From: Nevskia soli DSM 19509
GTDB taxonomy: Bacteria > Pseudomonadota > Gammaproteobacteria > Nevskiales > Nevskiaceae
Length of the DNA: 64,000 nucleotides
Direction of reading: 5' to 3'
Assembly: GCF_000711955.1 (NCBI RefSeq)
Contig: NZ_JONR01000001.1
Location: 1-64,000, forward strand
Part shown: one piece after another, positions 1-9,217 of the stretch
How the letters are laid out: every line of letters begins with the position of its first letter
Position numbering within the stretch: the first letter of the stretch is position 1
Program-made: the position numbers and the translations under genes
The notes under the pieces: generated by a model
Database searches by the model: none
What the model was told of the DNA's origin: nothing
The model's input: only the letters and a program-made list of their open reading frames with translations

Positions 1-45
1 GAACCAGAGCTAGATGAACCAGAGCTAGATGAACCAGAGCCACTT
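1..45 (+). repeat. 15-bp tandem repeat, three units
   Basis: The unit gaaccagagctagat occurs twice exactly and a third time with the last bases changed. In frame 1 it encodes Glu-Pro-Glu-Leu-Asp repeats. The array may continue to the left of the window. Confidence 0.85.
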
Positions 46-132
46 CCGCAGCCTACGAGGACAATGCAAAAAGAGGCGCACAATAGGAGTCGGCTTGAAA
101 ATAACATCATATTGAACTTTGAGTGGTGTTAA
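1..132 (+). CDS. C-terminal end of a gene entering from the left, with EPELD repeats
   Basis: Frame 1 is open from the first base to a TAA at 130-132 and encodes 43 residues. It opens with EPELD twice and a third partial unit (EPEPL), then a basic/polar tail ending in FEWC. The start lies outside the window, so family and function cannot be given. An acidic pentapeptide repeat is typical of a flexible linker or low-complexity surface tail. The gene is convergent with the FkbM gene on the other strand. The frame could be chance, because only 43 codons are visible; the perfect 15-bp period is the main support. Confidence 0.45.
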   Translation, partial: EPELDEPELDEPEPLPQPTRTMQKEAHNRSRLENNIILNFEWC

Positions 133-329
133 TGTCCAAAAGCTCCCACTATCTAAGCGGCCGAAAAATCCGTCCGGAGCTTAGGCAAAATCTTATTTAC
201 ATATCCTAACTGCGTAATACTTCAATATATTTACACTGAAGTCGGGTATGAATTTATCCAAACAGGTATGGCTATTTTCAGCGCGGCGCCGAACCAGAGA
301 AAAGAACGACATAGAGTGAGTGCATTGGC

Positions 330-1055
330 TTAGGTTGTTGCAGAAGTGAGTTTTAAAGTGGTCATGCCTCGTTTTACAAAAATGACGCTATTACCAGTTT
401 TTGCATAAATTTCGTACTCCATGCTGTTGAGGTAAAGAAAAACCGGATCACTCAATAGATTCTCAAGATTAGTCTTTAGACACTCAACGATTACACATTC
501 TGGCTTATATTTATTCCAATCATTAGACTTTAGAACTTCGAGATCTAGGCCCTCAACGTCAATTGAGAGGATGTCTATTTTCTGGTTTTTGCCGAGATTG
601 GCTTCAAGAACTGAGGATAATCGGACTGTTTCTACTTCTATAGCGTCAACTATTTTATTGTTGCTTAGCCCATTTCGCTTTTTTGCAATTTCAGCATCAA
701 ATGTATTTAGCGCGGGCTCGTTAAACATGAAATACGTTAATGTCGTTGCCTGCATGGAAATGCCGGCTTGAATGAAAATATCCTTCGGGCGGTATTTATT
801 AAAAATTTGGAGCGTACCCGGTAATGGGTCAACGCAGATTCCCTTCCACCCTTTACGATAAAAAAAGAATGTATTCGAGAACCTAAAAGGATGGTGTGCA
901 CCTATATCTACATAGAATCCCCTCGAATGCCCATCAAACAAGCGATCAACAACAAGATCCTCACCTTCTTGAGCGTAGCTTTTTCTGGCCCATCGATTGG
1001 CGTAGCGCCACGGCTCGAGAAGTGCAACTCCTAGCCTACGAATAAATCTCAACAT
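330..1055 (-). CDS. FkbM-family methyltransferase (polysaccharide locus)
   Basis: Predicted SAM-dependent O-methyltransferase of the FkbM type, 241 aa. The SAM-binding motif VDIGAH is at residues 49-54 and the second conserved FkbM motif SIDVEGLDLEVL starts near residue 164. No signal peptide is seen, so it should be cytoplasmic. It is the last gene of the leftward exopolysaccharide unit, 64 bp after the flippase gene, and is the first of two unrelated-looking FkbM genes here. A likely role is methylating a sugar of the repeat unit, which is inferred from context only. Its base composition is AT-richer than the rest of the window, as for its neighbours, which suggests transfer. The family call is secure; the substrate is unknown. 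Confidence 0.85.
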   Translation of the reverse strand: MLRFIRRLGVALLEPWRYANRWARKSYAQEGEDLVVDRLFDGHSRGFYVDIGAHHPFRFSNTFFFYRKGWKGICVDPLPGTLQIFNKYRPKDIFIQAGISMQATTLTYFMFNEPALNTFDAEIAKKRNGLSNNKIVDAIEVETVRLSSVLEANLGKNQKIDILSIDVEGLDLEVLKSNDWNKYKPECVIVECLKTNLENLLSDPVFLYLNSMEYEIYAKTGNSVIFVKRGMTTLKLTSATT

Positions 1056-1119
1056 TTGTATGCCTTTGGCTTTTCATCTGAGTCGGTGCATGGTCCAAGT
1101 TATGGGATGCGGCATGGAA

Positions 1120-2448
1120 TCAACTTACGCGAGCTGGCACCAGGACACTAAAAATATTGAATGACTTAACCAACATTAAAAAAGTCTCGCGGCCAGCCGG
1201 AAATAGGCCGATCGAAAAAATCGATATGCCATATGACAGAACAGTTGCTGCAGCGGCTCCGACACCTCCATACGATGGAATCAATAGAAAATTCAATGCA
1301 ACATTGGAAACGCACCCGATCAAGGTCCGATAAAAATTATATTTTTGCAATCCCTGAATGGTAAGTGTGGAGCCGCTTGCGAGTCCAAGACAGACAAACA
1401 GTCCGGCCCAAATATGAAGCACTAGTATTGAAGCAGCGCCTTCGTATCTAGAGCCATAGAGCAGGTTGATGATGCTTGGTCCGATCGCCGTTGTGATCAA
1501 TGCAACGACAAACGCTAGTAGGAACATGATTGTGTAGAACTTCTGTGTATCGACTAGGTAGTCTTTTTCTGAATATTCTCGCTTCTTCACAAAGATTGGG
1601 AAGACCGAGGCAGCGATCGACATTGGCACGAAGTACCACACCTCGCTGATCCTTGTAGCGGCGCTGTAGATGCCTACCGCCTTATCTCCCAGTATTTCGC
1701 CAATCATGATCAAGCCGATCTTGTAGTAAACCGTGACCGCTAGACCAGCAAGGATTTGGGGAGATCCATCCTTCAGGATTTGAAAGGCATAAACCCGATC
1801 AAAACTCCACTGTCTGATGGGATCGCCCTTTAAGAAAAATGCCCAGAGCATGAATATAGCGGTCAGTGCGGCTTCGGCTAGCGTGGCTATTGCAAACTGA
1901 ATAAGTGTTGCGTGGTTGATCAGGAGTGTCAGCTTTATCACCGCCATAATCAAAAAAGCAGCATTCTGAGCCAGTACGCTGTACTTGCTTTTTATACTGG
2001 CTTGGAAATAGAAATCGACAATGTTCGTGGCTTGAAATATAAACGCTGTTGCGGAGAGCATTACGAGCAATATTAGCTCGATGTCATTCGGCTTGAGAAC
2101 GGCAATGCTCAAAGTAACTATGAGAACGGCAGTTAATGCGGCGATTAGCTTCAATGCAAATGCAGTGCCGAGAATCTGATTGACTTTGGCAGGGGTGCGA
2201 ACAAGATCGCGGACGATAATGGTATCCAGGCCGAGGGTCGCAAAACTTCCAAACAGTGTCGCGAAGGCGATCGCGTAGTTCCATTTGCCGAATTGCTCGG
2301 GGCCGAGATAGCGGGCAATTTTGACCGTTACCAGAAGGCCTACACCAAGGCGCAAGACTTTATCGGCGATCATCCAGCCAGTATTGACTAGCACTTTTGA
2401 AAAAAGCGGACGCCGTCTCAGTTCAGTCAGTTTTTCCAATAGATGCAT
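1120..2448 (-). CDS. Wzx-type oligosaccharide flippase
   Basis: 442-aa polytopic inner-membrane protein of the MATE/MVF-like polysaccharide flippase group. Hydrophobic segments run through the whole length, starting with a Trp/Met-rich first helix (NTGWMIADKVLRLGVGLL). The motif ARYLGPEQFGKWNYA at about residues 45-59 is typical of Wzx/RfbX proteins. It would flip undecaprenyl-linked repeat units across the membrane. It lies between two FkbM genes in the leftward unit. No wzy polymerase is visible in the window, so the full assembly route cannot be fixed. The length is normal for the family. Confidence 0.85.
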   Translation of the reverse strand: MHLLEKLTELRRRPLFSKVLVNTGWMIADKVLRLGVGLLVTVKIARYLGPEQFGKWNYAIAFATLFGSFATLGLDTIIVRDLVRTPAKVNQILGTAFALKLIAALTAVLIVTLSIAVLKPNDIELILLVMLSATAFIFQATNIVDFYFQASIKSKYSVLAQNAAFLIMAVIKLTLLINHATLIQFAIATLAEAALTAIFMLWAFFLKGDPIRQWSFDRVYAFQILKDGSPQILAGLAVTVYYKIGLIMIGEILGDKAVGIYSAATRISEVWYFVPMSIAASVFPIFVKKREYSEKDYLVDTQKFYTIMFLLAFVVALITTAIGPSIINLLYGSRYEGAASILVLHIWAGLFVCLGLASGSTLTIQGLQKYNFYRTLIGCVSNVALNFLLIPSYGGVGAAAATVLSYGISIFSIGLFPAGRETFLMLVKSFNIFSVLVPARVS

Positions 2449-2559
2449 AGCGATGACTGTTCCGAAATCTTCAACGCAAAAAATAAAGGCAGTGCGGAAT
2501 ATGAAAGAGCTGCCTATATTTATTTATCCAGCAAGCACCCGACCGAAAATTTCTCTATG

Positions 2560-3324
2560 TTACCTGGACTTGTCGGACAGCAGATCCTTTTCCCTGCGCG
2601 CAAACAAAAAATCTGCCTGAATTGAGCGGCCAGACCGGTCATAATTCATGTGATAAATACCAGCAAGATGTAGGCCGCGCTCCTTCAACCATGCAATGAT
2701 CGTGTCGGCGAGAGCTTGCCCCTCGTAAAGCTCCACGAAGGAACATTCCGCATATACGTAAGAAAATTGATTGAGTAGATCTTCGCAGCCTACTAAGGCC
2801 TGAAGCTCGTAACCTTGCACGTCAAGTTTTAAAAGTGCAGGCGCTCGCAAGTCCTCGTCCGCCACATACTCGTCCAGGCGACCAACCTGAATGACCGCTG
2901 TTGTGGCCTCGGCTGTTCCAGGAAATATCGCATTCTGCATCGCTGTGATGGCCAATAGCGAAGAGGAATCATCGCGTTGCGAAATATGGATTGTCGCTTC
3001 ACCGTGACTGACTCCGACCGCAGCCTCGTGCAGCGTAACGCGTTTGTCATTTCCAAATACTTTTCGAAACAACGACGCAGGTAGCGATAACGGTTCGAAA
3101 GAGATGATATTGGCATCCGGGAAACAGTGTCGCGCCACCAGCGCAAATTGACCGCGATTCGCTCCGATGTCAACCACTGTGCTGCAGGTAATCCCATTTA
3201 ACACTTGTGCGTGCTCTACACCTGCGGCCACGCCAAATCGCATTGCGCGGAGATAACGAGGCCGTCCTATTATTGTGGCCAGTTTTTGAAACTTAGCATA
3301 AAGTTTTGCTGCTGACGTCACCAT
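2560..3324 (-). CDS. FkbM-family methyltransferase, second copy
   Basis: 254-aa SAM-dependent methyltransferase. The SAM motif VVDIGANRGQF is at residues 50-60, the acidic FEP motif near 76-78, and LLKLDVQGYELQAL carries the later FkbM motif. The start codon overlaps the 3' end of the glycosyltransferase gene by 7 bp, so the two are probably translationally coupled. It is not a recent duplicate of the FkbM protein at 330-1055: outside the motifs the two differ throughout. It probably methylates the glycan made by this locus, but the position modified cannot be inferred. Confidence 0.87.
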   Translation of the reverse strand: MVTSAAKLYAKFQKLATIIGRPRYLRAMRFGVAAGVEHAQVLNGITCSTVVDIGANRGQFALVARHCFPDANIISFEPLSLPASLFRKVFGNDKRVTLHEAAVGVSHGEATIHISQRDDSSSLLAITAMQNAIFPGTAEATTAVIQVGRLDEYVADEDLRAPALLKLDVQGYELQALVGCEDLLNQFSYVYAECSFVELYEGQALADTIIAWLKERGLHLAGIYHMNYDRSGRSIQADFLFARREKDLLSDKSR

Positions 3325-4526
3325 GCACCGGTCCCTTTAGCGTGGTTACTGTGGCCTGTGGCGACATGACGATTGGCGATCGATCTTTGTATCACATCAA
3401 TAAGATTGGCCGCTGACTTCTTGATGTCGAAACGGCGTTCAAAGCATTCGCGGGCACATTGAGCCATTTGCACGCGCATCGCAACGTCAATCTTGAGCCA
3501 ACGTTCCAACATTTCCGTTACGCCAATCTCAGTATCTTCCGCGACAAGTCCCGCGCCATCACTCTGTATTTCCTTCCAAATATTAACCTTGTTTGTAATC
3601 AGGACAGGGATCCCGCGCGCAAGTGCTTCAACAACGACTACGCCAAAATTCTCCGAGTGCGAAGGCAACACAAAGACCTCCGCTGCGCGCATTGCGCCTT
3701 CCTTCATATCGCTGTGCAACATCCCGGTCCAAGTTATTCGTTCCGCAATGCCACTTCGCTTCGCAAGTGCTTCCAGCTCTTTCTTCCAGCCATCCTGATC
3801 GGGGCCCGCCATTACCAAGTGAAGTGACGGGTCATCTGGCGCGACTCGCGCAAAGGCTTCTACCAGTAGATCGCAGCCTTTCTTTGCGTGGAGTCGGCTC
3901 ATGAAAAGAATCAATCGACGCCCCCTCGTCTCCGGATGAGCGCCAAAAAACAGATCGCGCTGGGCATCCAGAGCAGCAGCAGGGCTGAATATCCCGTTGT
4001 CGATTACGGCTTCGCGGGCTTTGTAGAGCCAAAATGACTCTCGAGCCAGCAGCTTCTCTTCATCACTCAGAAAGAGCACGGCGCCAGCATCTCTTAATAC
4101 ACGATAGTCACCCCATGGCCAGTAAAGCCATTTTTTTAAATGTTTCAGTGGGAACGCCCGTTTGAACCATGGATCCAGAGCTCCGTGTACATATACGAAG
4201 TAGTTGAATCCTTTTTGGCGAGCGGCGCGCCATATCGCAAGGCTTTGATACTGCCAAATTCCGCATGCCACAAGCGCATCGTATTTGTGTCCGTTGCTTA
4301 TCAGCCATGGGATGAGCTTTGTGTTGTAGCGGTATTTGCCGTAACTTGGCCCTAGTGAATGAACCACTCCTGGGAACCTGGCGATCCAGGGAGCCTCCGG
4401 GTCATCCAACGTCAGAACTTCTGATTCATGGCCAAGCTCATGAAGCGCCATATTCATTTGGCGAAGCGCCTCTACAGGGCCGCCGTATTCCGGTTTCAGT
4501 GTTCCAATTACGTTAAGTAGCCGCAT
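3318..4526 (-). CDS. GT4-family glycosyltransferase
   Basis: 402-aa GT-B fold glycosyltransferase. The N-terminal domain has the glycine-rich acceptor-side motif EYGGPVEA near residue 13. The C-terminal GT4 domain starts about residue 195 (RLILFMSRLHAKKGCDLLVEA) and contains the E-x7-E donor motif in SENFGVVVVEALARG. No membrane segment is seen, so it acts at the cytoplasmic face, probably adding one sugar to the lipid-linked repeat unit. GDP-mannose is a plausible donor because manC and manB lie just upstream in the same direction (48 bp to manC), but this is inference. The ATG start at 4526 opens directly with the usual beta-strand MRLLNVIGT. Confidence 0.88.
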   Translation of the reverse strand: MRLLNVIGTLKPEYGGPVEALRQMNMALHELGHESEVLTLDDPEAPWIARFPGVVHSLGPSYGKYRYNTKLIPWLISNGHKYDALVACGIWQYQSLAIWRAARQKGFNYFVYVHGALDPWFKRAFPLKHLKKWLYWPWGDYRVLRDAGAVLFLSDEEKLLARESFWLYKAREAVIDNGIFSPAAALDAQRDLFFGAHPETRGRRLILFMSRLHAKKGCDLLVEAFARVAPDDPSLHLVMAGPDQDGWKKELEALAKRSGIAERITWTGMLHSDMKEGAMRAAEVFVLPSHSENFGVVVVEALARGIPVLITNKVNIWKEIQSDGAGLVAEDTEIGVTEMLERWLKIDVAMRVQMAQCARECFERRFDIKKSAANLIDVIQRSIANRHVATGHSNHAKGTGAW

Positions 4527-4574
4527 GATGCATGCCTATTTAGTCCGAGTCCGCTTATTGTTTAAACGCCTTAT

Positions 4575-5987
4575 TCAGCTGGCTCGGCCATAAACATCAT
4601 TGAACCGGACGATATCGTCTTCGCCGAGATAGCCACCGGACTGCACCTCAATGAGCTCCAGCAAAATCGAGCCCGGATTCTCGAGGCGATGTTGTGACCC
4701 TAGCGGAATATAGGTTGATTCGTTTTCGGCGAGTAGGAATTCCTTATCTCCGCAGGTCACGCGGGCAGTGCCGCAGACCACAATCCAGTGCTCCGCCCGA
4801 TGGTGATGCATCTGCAGGCTGAGCTTCTGCCTCGGCTTGACGATGATGCGCTTGACCTGGAACCGGCTACCCGTGGCGATGGTTTCGTAGCTGCCCCAGG
4901 GACGATGCACCACGGTATGGCTTTCAGCTTCCGGCCGGCGCAGGCTTTTCAGGCGCGACACGATGCGTTTCACGTCCTGCGCGCGGCTGCGATCCGTCAC
5001 CAGCACCGCGTCCTTGGTTTCCACCACCACAACGTCCTTCAGGCCCAGCGCCGCCACCAAGCGGCTTTCGCTGTGGATCAGGGTATTGTCGGAATCCTCC
5101 AGCATGACGTCGCCGTGGGAATAGTTGCCGCGGCTGTCGCGGGCACGGGTTTCCAGGAAGGACCAAGAGCCCACATCGTCCCAGCCCGCATCCAGCGGGA
5201 CGATTGCGGCCTTGTCGGTCTTTTCCATCACGGCGTAGTCGATCGAATCGGAACGTGCTGCTTTGAAAGCCGCGGCATCCAGACGGACGAAATCGAGATC
5301 GCGCTTGGCGTCGGCGACCGACTTGGAACAGGCTTCGAGCATGGCCGGATCGAGGTGCTGCAGCTCATCCAGAAAGCTCTGCGCCTTGAACAGGAACATG
5401 CCGCTGTTCCACAGATATTCGCCGCTATCGACATATGCCTTGGCGCGGGCGCTGTCAGGTTTTTCGACGAATGCAGCGACCTCGAAGCCGCCTTCCGGCA
5501 GCGCCGCGCCCTTGCGGATATAGCCGTAACCGGTTTCCACCCGTTGGGGCGTGATGCCGAACGTGGTGAGCCGGCCATGTGCCGCAACCTTCGCGGCGAT
5601 CTCGGTAGAAGCGACAAAACTGCTGAGGTCGGCAATCAGGTGATCGGCCGCCATGATGAAAACCAGCGCATCCCCGCCATGACGTTCCTTCGCCACCAGG
5701 CAGGCGATCGCGACCGCGGGCGCGGTATTGCGCGCCTCCGGCTCCAGCAAGATTTCTGCGCCTTCGACACCGGCTTGCCGCAGCTGCTCGGCCACCAGGA
5801 ATCGATGGGCTTCGTTGCAGATCAGGATCGGCGGCGTGGCTCCGGCCAGGGCGCCCGCGCGGCGCACCGTATGCTGCAGCAGCGACCACTCGTCCGTCAG
5901 TTTCAGGAACTGCTTGGGATAGCCCTCGCGGGACAGCGGCCACAGCCGCGTGCCGGAACCTCCCGCCAGCAGAACGGGGACAATCAT
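4575..5987 (-). CDS. manC: Mannose-1-phosphate guanylyltransferase / mannose-6-phosphate isomerase
   Basis: Bifunctional enzyme giving GDP-mannose from mannose-1-P and GTP, and interconverting fructose-6-P and mannose-6-P; 470 aa from the chosen start. The pyrophosphorylase signature LLAGGSGTRLWPLSR is at the N-terminus, followed by YPKQFL. The C-terminal cupin isomerase domain shows QMHHHRAEHWIV and VCGTARVTCGDKEF. An upstream ATG at 6023 would overlap the manB stop and add 12 residues; the ATG at 5987 begins the family's usual MIVPVLLAGG and has AGG upstream. It is co-directional with manB, 25 bp away. Its codons are GC-richer than those of the glycosyltransferase and flippase genes. Confidence 0.93.
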   Translation of the reverse strand: MIVPVLLAGGSGTRLWPLSREGYPKQFLKLTDEWSLLQHTVRRAGALAGATPPILICNEAHRFLVAEQLRQAGVEGAEILLEPEARNTAPAVAIACLVAKERHGGDALVFIMAADHLIADLSSFVASTEIAAKVAAHGRLTTFGITPQRVETGYGYIRKGAALPEGGFEVAAFVEKPDSARAKAYVDSGEYLWNSGMFLFKAQSFLDELQHLDPAMLEACSKSVADAKRDLDFVRLDAAAFKAARSDSIDYAVMEKTDKAAIVPLDAGWDDVGSWSFLETRARDSRGNYSHGDVMLEDSDNTLIHSESRLVAALGLKDVVVVETKDAVLVTDRSRAQDVKRIVSRLKSLRRPEAESHTVVHRPWGSYETIATGSRFQVKRIIVKPRQKLSLQMHHHRAEHWIVVCGTARVTCGDKEFLLAENESTYIPLGSQHRLENPGSILLELIEVQSGGYLGEDDIVRFNDVYGRAS

Positions 5988-6012
5988 GGTCGCTTGCCTG
6001 GACTTAAAAGAA

Positions 6013-7365
6013 TTAGCTGGCATCGATGAATTCGAGTAGTTCTTGAGTTTTGCTGTGCATCAGGCTGGCATCGCCGCGGGATTCCACATTCAGGCGCAAC
6101 ACCGGTTCCGTGTTGGAGCCCCGCAGATTGAAGCGCCATTGCGGGTATTCGATGGAAACGCCGTCGACTTTTTCGATGGCCGTCGCATTGGGCGCATAGC
6201 GCTGTTCGATCTTCGCCAGCACGGCCTCGATGCTGGAAACCTTGCGATTGATCTCCCCCGACGCCGGAAATTTCTTCTGGCGTTCGGCCAGTAACCGCGA
6301 TAACGGCAGGCCACTTTCGGACAGCAGCGCGGCCACCAGCAGCCAGGGAATATTGCCGTTGTCGCAGTAAGCGAAATCGCGGAAATAATGATGAGCGCTC
6401 ATTTCGCCGCCATAGATGGCGTTTTCCGCGCGCATGCGTTCCTTGATGAAGGCATGGCCGGTCTTGGACTGCACTGGAATGCCCCCGGCCTGGGTCACCG
6501 TATCGATGGTGTTCCAGGTCAGGCGCGGATCGTGAATGATCTTGGCGCCGGGCTCCTTCTTCAGCAGCGCCTCGGCCAGCAGGCCGACGATGTAATAGCC
6601 CTCGATAAAGGCGCCGGTTTCGTCGAACAGGAAGCAACGGTCGAAGTCGCCATCCCAGGCGATGCCGAAATCCGCCTGGTGCGCCACCACCGCGGCCGAG
6701 GTGGCGGAGCGGTTTTCCGGCAGCAGGGGATTGGGAATGCCGTTGGGAAACGAGCCGTCCGGTTGGTGATGCACCTTGACGAAGCGGAACGGCATCCGCG
6801 GCTCCAGCGCGTCGATCACCAGGCCGGCCGAGCCATTGCCAGCATTGACCACGATCTTCAGCGGCTTGAGCCGGTCCGGATCGACATAATCCAGCAGATG
6901 CTCGACATAGCTCGCGCGCAACTCGATCGGGGTACGCATGGCGATCCCGGTAGGAGATCGGGCGATGGAAGCCGCTACGACCGCTTCCAGTTCACGCAGC
7001 CCCGTATCCCCGGAAACCGGTATAGCGCCGCCGCGGACCAGCTTCATGCCGTTGTAATCCATCGGATTGTGGCTGGCCGTGACCATGATGCCGCCATGGA
7101 TGCCGGGCTGGAAGGCCGCGAAATACACCTCCTCGGTGCCGCACAGGCCGAGGTCGAGCACTTCCACTCCCTGCGTGACCAAGCCATGCGCCAGGGCGTT
7201 GAGCAAATCGAGGCTGGAATGCCGCACATCCCGGCCTAGCGCCACGCGCTTGGGCGCAAAGCGCTGTGCAAAGGCGCAACCGAGCCGGAAGGCGATATCA
7301 GCATTCAGCTCCTCGGGGACGCGGCCACGGATGTCATATGCTTTGAAACAGGGGAGGGAACTCAT
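6013..7365 (-). CDS. manB: Phosphomannomutase (CpsG type)
   Basis: Converts mannose-6-P to mannose-1-P for GDP-mannose synthesis; 450 aa, cytoplasmic. The N-terminus CFKAYDIRG is the classic alpha-phosphohexomutase opening and close to E. coli CpsG. The phosphoserine loop TASHNPMDYNG is present, as are the metal loop DGDFDRCF and the sugar-binding GGEMSAHHYF. RSNTEP-like residues (RGSNTEPVLRLNVE) near the C-terminus bind phosphate. It is the first gene of the leftward manB-manC-GT-fkbM-wzx-fkbM unit, so the non-coding leader to its right (copy 1 of the duplicated element) is its likely control region. Confidence 0.94.
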   Translation of the reverse strand: MSSLPCFKAYDIRGRVPEELNADIAFRLGCAFAQRFAPKRVALGRDVRHSSLDLLNALAHGLVTQGVEVLDLGLCGTEEVYFAAFQPGIHGGIMVTASHNPMDYNGMKLVRGGAIPVSGDTGLRELEAVVAASIARSPTGIAMRTPIELRASYVEHLLDYVDPDRLKPLKIVVNAGNGSAGLVIDALEPRMPFRFVKVHHQPDGSFPNGIPNPLLPENRSATSAAVVAHQADFGIAWDGDFDRCFLFDETGAFIEGYYIVGLLAEALLKKEPGAKIIHDPRLTWNTIDTVTQAGGIPVQSKTGHAFIKERMRAENAIYGGEMSAHHYFRDFAYCDNGNIPWLLVAALLSESGLPLSRLLAERQKKFPASGEINRKVSSIEAVLAKIEQRYAPNATAIEKVDGVSIEYPQWRFNLRGSNTEPVLRLNVESRGDASLMHSKTQELLEFIDAS

Positions 7366-7600
7366 TGTTTTGAATCTTGAAAATGCTAGATCTGAGAGAT
7401 GTTACAGCATGACTGGCGGACGCTGGTGTTATGCGCTCATATAAGAGGTTGGATTTTGAGATTTGGTCGTCAGTTTGCTTGCTCAAGCCCAGAGAACTTA
7501 AATCTGATCCACGAATCGTTCCAAGAGTGCATTAGCATCCCGACACCTTTTGTTTGCGCAAAACCGACACAATTCTGTCAATTGCAGCCGAGAAAACAAC
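7363..7600 (-). promoter_or_regulatory. Duplicated leader, copy 1 (upstream of manB)
   Basis: About 240 bp that match 10471-10700 in the same orientation with the same block order. Matching blocks are 7363-7383 with 10471-10491 (18 of 21), 7399-7411 with 10507-10519 (12 of 13), 7454-7475 with 10561-10582 (19 of 22), 7504-7525 with 10606-10627 (20 of 22, including cacgaatcgttccaag exactly) and 7553-7577 with 10651-10675 (21 of 25). The similarity begins at the manB start codon, so on the minus strand this is the manB 5' leader. It fills most of the 403-bp gap between manB and the MBOAT gene. Regulatory function is inferred from position. Confidence 0.6.
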
Positions 7601-7691
7601 TATTTCAGGCCTGCTCAAGTGCTGAGCCGGAATATCACGTTTTGCCACTTGCGACGTCCTTACCTCAGCTCCCCCGCCAGTGCCCCTGCTG

Positions 7692-7704
7692 TTTACCCGG
7701 TAAA
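7692..7704. repeat. Short inverted repeat after the MBOAT gene
   Basis: TTTACC and GGTAAA arms around a single C, in the gap between the MBOAT stop and the manB leader. Possible operator or weak hairpin; there is no T-run to call it a terminator. Confidence 0.3.
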
Positions 7705-7768
7705 TGTAACCTATGAAGTGAGAGGGATGATGCAACCAAGCGAAACGATTGTCTCATTATAAAAACTG

Positions 7769-9214
7769 TCAAAACTGGAAATAGATGAAATCCGTGTGGC
7801 CAAAGACACCGAAAAACACAAGCGAAAAAGCGCATGAGTAATAACATGCTTTACGAAACGCACCGAATCTCCAGATAGTCGGTATTTTCGACGGGTGGGC
7901 GATCAACCATTCGACGACAAATAGCAAAGCGATAAAGACGGCTAAAAACGGAGTATTTGCTCGCGGAATTTTTCCAACACTCAGCGTCGCGGACTCGAAA
8001 TGTCCGAGCGGGAAAAAATGCGTGATGATGTAAAAGGCAGACTGGATGCTACTGGCGCGGAAGAATACCCATGCGATTGTAACTAGGGTAAAGGTGACGA
8101 AGACCTGCAAGACTGCGACCAATCTCGGAAATCGTTCCAAGCCAAGCACATGGCTTACTTTGCTGCGAAGTCCCTGAGTCATTTGGGACATAATTTGGTA
8201 GCTTCCATGCAGAATGCCCCACATCACGAACGTCCAGCTAGCACCATGCCATAGCCCGCTGATCGCGAAGGTCGCCATTAGATTCAGATAGTGACGACTT
8301 TTGCTGACGCGATTTCCCCCCAAGGGAATATAAACGTAGTCGCGAAACCATGAAGATAGTGAAATGTGCCAGCGACGCCAAAATTCCCCAATGGATCTGC
8401 TGAAGTAGGGTTGCTGAAAATTGATCCTTAGTTCATAGCCCATGATGCGGGCAATGCCCAAGGCGATGTCACTGTACCCGGAAAAATCGCAATAGATTTG
8501 CAGGGCGAAAAAGCATGTCGCCAACAATAGGTAAACGCCATTGAATTGCTGAGGACTGGCGTAGACCATATTTACAAAAGATGCCAGGGAATCGGCGATT
8601 ACCATTTTCTTGAAGAGTCCCCAGAGCGTCTGAGCAACGCCTGACTTGATCTTTTCAGCTGTAATTTCGGGCTCACGATGGAACTGCGGCAAAAGCTGAT
8701 TCGGGCGCTCGATGGGGCCCGCGACCATTTGTGGAAAGAACGCCACGTACAACGCATAATTTAGAAAGTTGCGTTCCGCAGGCACCTTGCCCTTATAAAG
8801 GTCGAGGGTGTAGCTCATTGCTTGGAAAGTATGGAACGAAAGGCCAACCGGAAGAATGATGTTTAACAGTGGAACGTCGAGTCCCATTCCGGCATTGCTT
8901 GCCAAAGATGAAATTGTCCCGGCGAGAAAGTTGAAATACTTAAAAACTACAAGCAGCCCAAGGTTGCAAAACAGACTTACGCCAAGGTAGATTCGACGCA
9001 GTCCAGATGTTTTTGCTTGTTCGATTTGGATGCCCGCAACGTAGTCGATCAGTGTGATTGCCAAAATCACCAAGATGTATTTTGCGTTCCAGCACATATA
9101 AAAATAATAGCTGGCGACCAACAGGAACACCTTTCGCGGAGTCCCGCGCATAGCGAGAAATGCAACCCAAACGACAATGAAGAAGTAAAGAAACTGAAAG
9201 CTATTGAAAAGCAT
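7769..9214 (-). CDS. MBOAT-family O-acyltransferase (AlgI-like)
   Basis: 481-aa polytopic membrane protein that would move acyl (usually acetyl) groups across the inner membrane for sugar O-acylation. The N-terminus MLFNSFQFLYFFIVVW is typical of AlgI/PatA/DltB-type proteins. The mid-region HTFQAMSYTLDLYKG and CDFSGYSDIALG motifs are present, and the catalytic-histidine region reads SGLWHGASWTFVMWG. It lies 3 bp from its SGNH partner upstream, so the two are one unit. AT-richer than the window average. It probably acetylates the polysaccharide made next door; no alginate polymerase genes are visible, so calling it algI would be wrong. Confidence 0.9.
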   Translation of the reverse strand: MLFNSFQFLYFFIVVWVAFLAMRGTPRKVFLLVASYYFYMCWNAKYILVILAITLIDYVAGIQIEQAKTSGLRRIYLGVSLFCNLGLLVVFKYFNFLAGTISSLASNAGMGLDVPLLNIILPVGLSFHTFQAMSYTLDLYKGKVPAERNFLNYALYVAFFPQMVAGPIERPNQLLPQFHREPEITAEKIKSGVAQTLWGLFKKMVIADSLASFVNMVYASPQQFNGVYLLLATCFFALQIYCDFSGYSDIALGIARIMGYELRINFQQPYFSRSIGEFWRRWHISLSSWFRDYVYIPLGGNRVSKSRHYLNLMATFAISGLWHGASWTFVMWGILHGSYQIMSQMTQGLRSKVSHVLGLERFPRLVAVLQVFVTFTLVTIAWVFFRASSIQSAFYIITHFFPLGHFESATLSVGKIPRANTPFLAVFIALLFVVEWLIAHPSKIPTIWRFGAFRKACYYSCAFSLVFFGVFGHTDFIYFQF

Positions 9215-9217
9215 CGC

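Noticed and set aside
4788..6029. 413-codon frame antisense to manC
   Set aside because: The sense strand encodes an unmistakable ManC; the antisense product has shadow-type composition and no motif.
7769..9214. Calling the MBOAT/SGNH pair algI/algJ and the locus an alginate locus
   Set aside because: No alginate polymerase, epimerase or GDP-mannose dehydrogenase gene is visible; a flippase and GT4 enzyme point to a repeat-unit polysaccharide.
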